A stretch of 7,278 bases of DNA, from positions 1 to 7,278 of the forward strand of contig NZ_CAHJWD020000286.1 of NCBI RefSeq assembly GCF_903642095.1, given 5' to 3'. Positions 5,667 to 7,278 of this stretch are shown here, in pieces. The DNA comes from Bathymodiolus brooksi thiotrophic gill symbiont. GTDB lineage: Bacteria > Pseudomonadota > Gammaproteobacteria > PS1 > Pseudothioglobaceae. The notes under the pieces are model-generated. The model had not been told where the DNA came from. It saw nothing but the letters and a program-made list of their open reading frames with translations, and made no database searches. The translations under genes and the position numbers were made by a program. Position 1 is the first letter of the stretch. Every line of letters begins with the position of its first letter.

Positions 5667-5779
5667 CTCACTCCAATACAATATACACTTTAGCAGTAAA
5701 CACAACAGGTGGTACACCTGAGGAAAAGGCCTCTAGGCATGTAACTCTTGTGGGGACAACAAATGTGTTCTCTCTCTGA
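5667..5779 (+). CDS. Exon-like segment, possible extracellular beta-domain fragment
   Basis: Behind a good acceptor (TTCATTACTTACAG, ending at 5666) a frame of 36 codons runs to TGA at 5777-5779. It reads HSNTIYTLAVNTTGGTPEEK then ASRHVTLVGTTNVFSL. The YTLAVNTTGG part resembles the F-G strands of fibronectin type III-like beta domains and contains an N-glycosylation sequon (NTT), but this is resemblance only. The opposite strand is also open with plausible text (NTFVVPTRVTCLEAFSSG) and has its own acceptor (TTTTCCTCAG) and donor (GTAAGT) patterns, so the strand is uncertain. If it is a terminal exon, the first AATAAA on this strand is at 6029-6034. The exon phase does not fit the segment at 4757-4834. 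Confidence 0.3.
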
Positions 5780-6229
5780 ATTATAGAAAATTCAATTGTT
5801 TTACACTATTTCAACACATATTTTAATACAAGGCCTATAAAACAGATGTTTACAGAAGTGAATTTCATTTTTTTAAACGTTAAACTTAACGTAAAATATT
5901 CATATGAATAATTTCTTAGCTCCGAGCTTTGCTTTCAGATGCATACAAATCTATGTTTAACACTGTATTAGCGATTATTTAAAAAAAATATCCATATACA
6001 TATTTTTTTTTATCGAAAACAAGCCCGTAATAAATTACAGAGTTATCGAAGCGAATCATGATTAAGTTGGATATAATGTCGCACAATAGGCTACCCGATT
6101 TGTAAGGCTTGAAGTAATTTACCATATAACAATATGTTCGTAATGATGAACGGTAAGGCCACTAAAATGCATCAATCGCCTGTAAAATAAATAAACATAA
6201 ATTATAATGTTGAATCTCCGTGAAAATAT
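5780..6229. other. A+T-rich non-coding stretch
   Basis: No coding frame or RNA gene is visible. It contains small perfect palindromes (ACGTTAAACTTAACGT near 5878; ATTCATATGAAT near 5898) and AATAAA at 6029-6034, which could serve as a polyadenylation signal for the plus-strand segment upstream. Confidence 0.5.
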
Positions 6230-6440
6230 TAAACGTTTACATTTAAATCAACATCAAATTGAAATAAATATGAGTGCATAGTTCTAGATCCTGAAAAACA
6301 AAATCAAGAAATAAAATATACATAACTACTGTAAAATACACAACGATTGATGGATTATTGTGTATTGAATAGCTAAAGTTATTATCATCCAGAATGGTAC
6401 AAATAAATAAACAATAATATAATACTATTATAGATTGTTC
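6230..6440 (+). repeat. Diverged duplication, copy 1
   Basis: The clearest anchors shared with copy 2 are GATTGATGGATTATTGTGTA with TTGAATA (from 6345) and ATAATATAATACTA (6414). A weaker anchor, ACATTTAAA, occurs near 6239. Offsets to copy 2 range from 642 to 679 bases. Confidence 0.6.
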
Positions 6441-6904
6441 TTATATTTATCAGGGAATTATATAAACATTTGAAGAAAAAAAAATCCTGTATTTATTGAT
6501 CAATCTAATTAACTGACAAAATAGTGTTTACATGTAAATTGCATATTTCTGTTGGATCGGACAAGGGCGCGTACGTTATGTAAACGGCGTTTACATAGGG
6601 TTATGATTATTTGTTTTATATCATAAACAAAAATATTTATTGTTCATTAAGGTGCCTCATTACAATAATCAGAACTTTTAAAGCACAATAACTTTGACGC
6701 TGTACATACACAATCCTGTGCTATAAAACAAGACATAAATAGCTTAATAGAGACCGATAGTTTAATATATACTTAATTCATTTTTTAGTAAATAGTCTCA
6801 GCATAGGTATTACAAGGTTAATGTATTTCTCGCATGATAATCAAAAACAAGTAATAGTGAAGTGACAACAGTATACGTATTCTGTACGTGTATCACACTT
6901 TGCT
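6441..6904. other. A+T-rich non-coding stretch with forkhead-like palindromes
   Basis: No coding frame is supported. The only distinct structure is the palindrome cluster at 6523-6597. A minus-strand frame at 6903-7091 is built of A+T simple sequence and is rejected. Confidence 0.5.
6523..6597. promoter_or_regulatory. Palindrome cluster with forkhead-like cores
   Basis: TGTTTACATGTAAA (from 6524) contains the palindrome TTTACATGTAAA, and TATGTAAACGGCGTTTACATA (6577-6597, arms of 10 around one base) is a second palindrome, so GTAAAC/GTTTAC, the forkhead-type core, occurs three times within about 75 bases. The short GC-rich patch GGGCGCGTACG lies between. Binding is inferred from motif shape only. 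Confidence 0.3.
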
Positions 6905-7125
6905 AATATTTTAATACATTTAAAGTCACATTTCTTAATAAACATCGCATTAAGTTAAAATACGACATGAAAATCAAATACGCAACAATTGATGGATTAT
7001 TGTGTATTGAATACACTAAATTTATTAAGGGCCAGACTAGTATGACATAAATAATAATAATAAATAAATAAATAAATACGTATAGATACACGATAATATA
7101 ATACTATAGATCGTCATATTCAATG
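6905..7125 (+). repeat. Diverged duplication, copy 2
   Basis: The partner of 6230-6440: CAATTGATGGATTATTGTGT with ATTGAATA (from 6986) and ATAATATAATACTATAGAT (7093). It is about 37 bases longer between anchors, mostly from an AATAAT/AAATA microsatellite at 7049-7078. Confidence 0.6.
7049..7078 (+). repeat. (AAT)n/(AAAT)n microsatellite
   Basis: Four to five AAT units pass into four AAAT units. It accounts for most of the length difference between the two duplication copies. Confidence 0.85.
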
Positions 7126-7202
7126 AGCTAGTGACGACTACAGTATTACGTAATCTCTCTACTCAGCGGGTGATTTAGATGACCGTGCGATTTAACTGGT
7201 AA

Positions 7203-7278
7203 AATGCAAATTTAAAAGGAAAAACGCTAAAATCCCACGACAATGCAAATTTAAAAGGAAAAACGCAAATATAAAAGG
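7203..7278 (+). repeat. 39-bp direct repeat running off the window
   Basis: AATGCAAATTTAAAAGGAAA followed by AACGC is at 7203 and exactly again at 7242. A third, variant part (CGCAAATATAAAAGG) starts at 7264 and is cut by the window end. Each full copy carries ATGCAAAT. It may be the start of a longer array or of a repeat-bearing transposon end. Confidence 0.8.

Noticed and set aside
6903..7091. 62-residue minus-strand open frame
   Set aside because: Its text is driven by the AAT/AAAT microsatellite and A+T-rich sequence.

Overview
The window looks like non-coding DNA from an animal nuclear genome with intron-rich genes. It is strongly A+T-rich, has no long open reading frame, no bacterial-style operon, ribosome binding sites or tRNA, and is full of minisatellites, microsatellites and eukaryotic DNA-transposon remains. 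A PIF/Harbinger transposon (HARBI1-type transposase plus Myb/SANT-type DNA-binding protein) and the short motif GAGTTACGTCCCTTGA, which resembles a motif I recall as common in molluscan intergenic DNA, make a marine invertebrate, perhaps a bivalve, my best guess. That guess is inference.

Layout, left to right. Bases 1-282 hold a CpG-bearing, exon-like block whose most protein-like reading is a cysteine-rich peptide on the minus strand. Bases 283-835 are A+T-rich filler. Bases 836-1245 hold two adjoining, related minisatellites of 65 and 33 bp period. Bases 1577-1890 hold a candidate minus-strand terminal exon rich in Cys/His, split by a one-base frame change near 1797. Bases 1891-3430 are mostly A+T-rich with possible regulatory motifs, and contain a second exact copy (2875-2897) of a 23-bp segment of the first block (61-83). 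Bases 3450-3610 form an isolated GC/CpG-rich island with internal inverted repeats, followed by an A+T-rich degenerate tandem repeat (3691-3865).

Bases 3993-5601 are the main mobile region. Long terminal inverted repeats of about 55 bp enclose a 105-bp hairpin made from the same terminus, a Myb/SANT fragment (+) with a premature stop, a convergent HARBI1-like transposase fragment (-), a small exon-like segment (+), an 80-bp subterminal tandem repeat ending in a Harbinger-like terminus (GGGCCC next to GTATTCATAAA, read on the minus strand), and a nested palindrome (5213-5539). It reads as a dead, internally deleted Harbinger element lodged in, or fused with, a foldback/MITE-like element with probable TA target duplication.

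Bases 5667-5779 contain a plus-strand exon-like segment behind a good splice acceptor. The remainder is A+T-rich, with a diverged duplication (about 6230-6440 against 6905-7125), a forkhead-like palindrome cluster (6523-6597), and the start of a 39-bp direct repeat carrying ATGCAAAT that runs off the right end. No complete functional gene is visible. The candidate exons cannot be joined into one gene from sequence alone.
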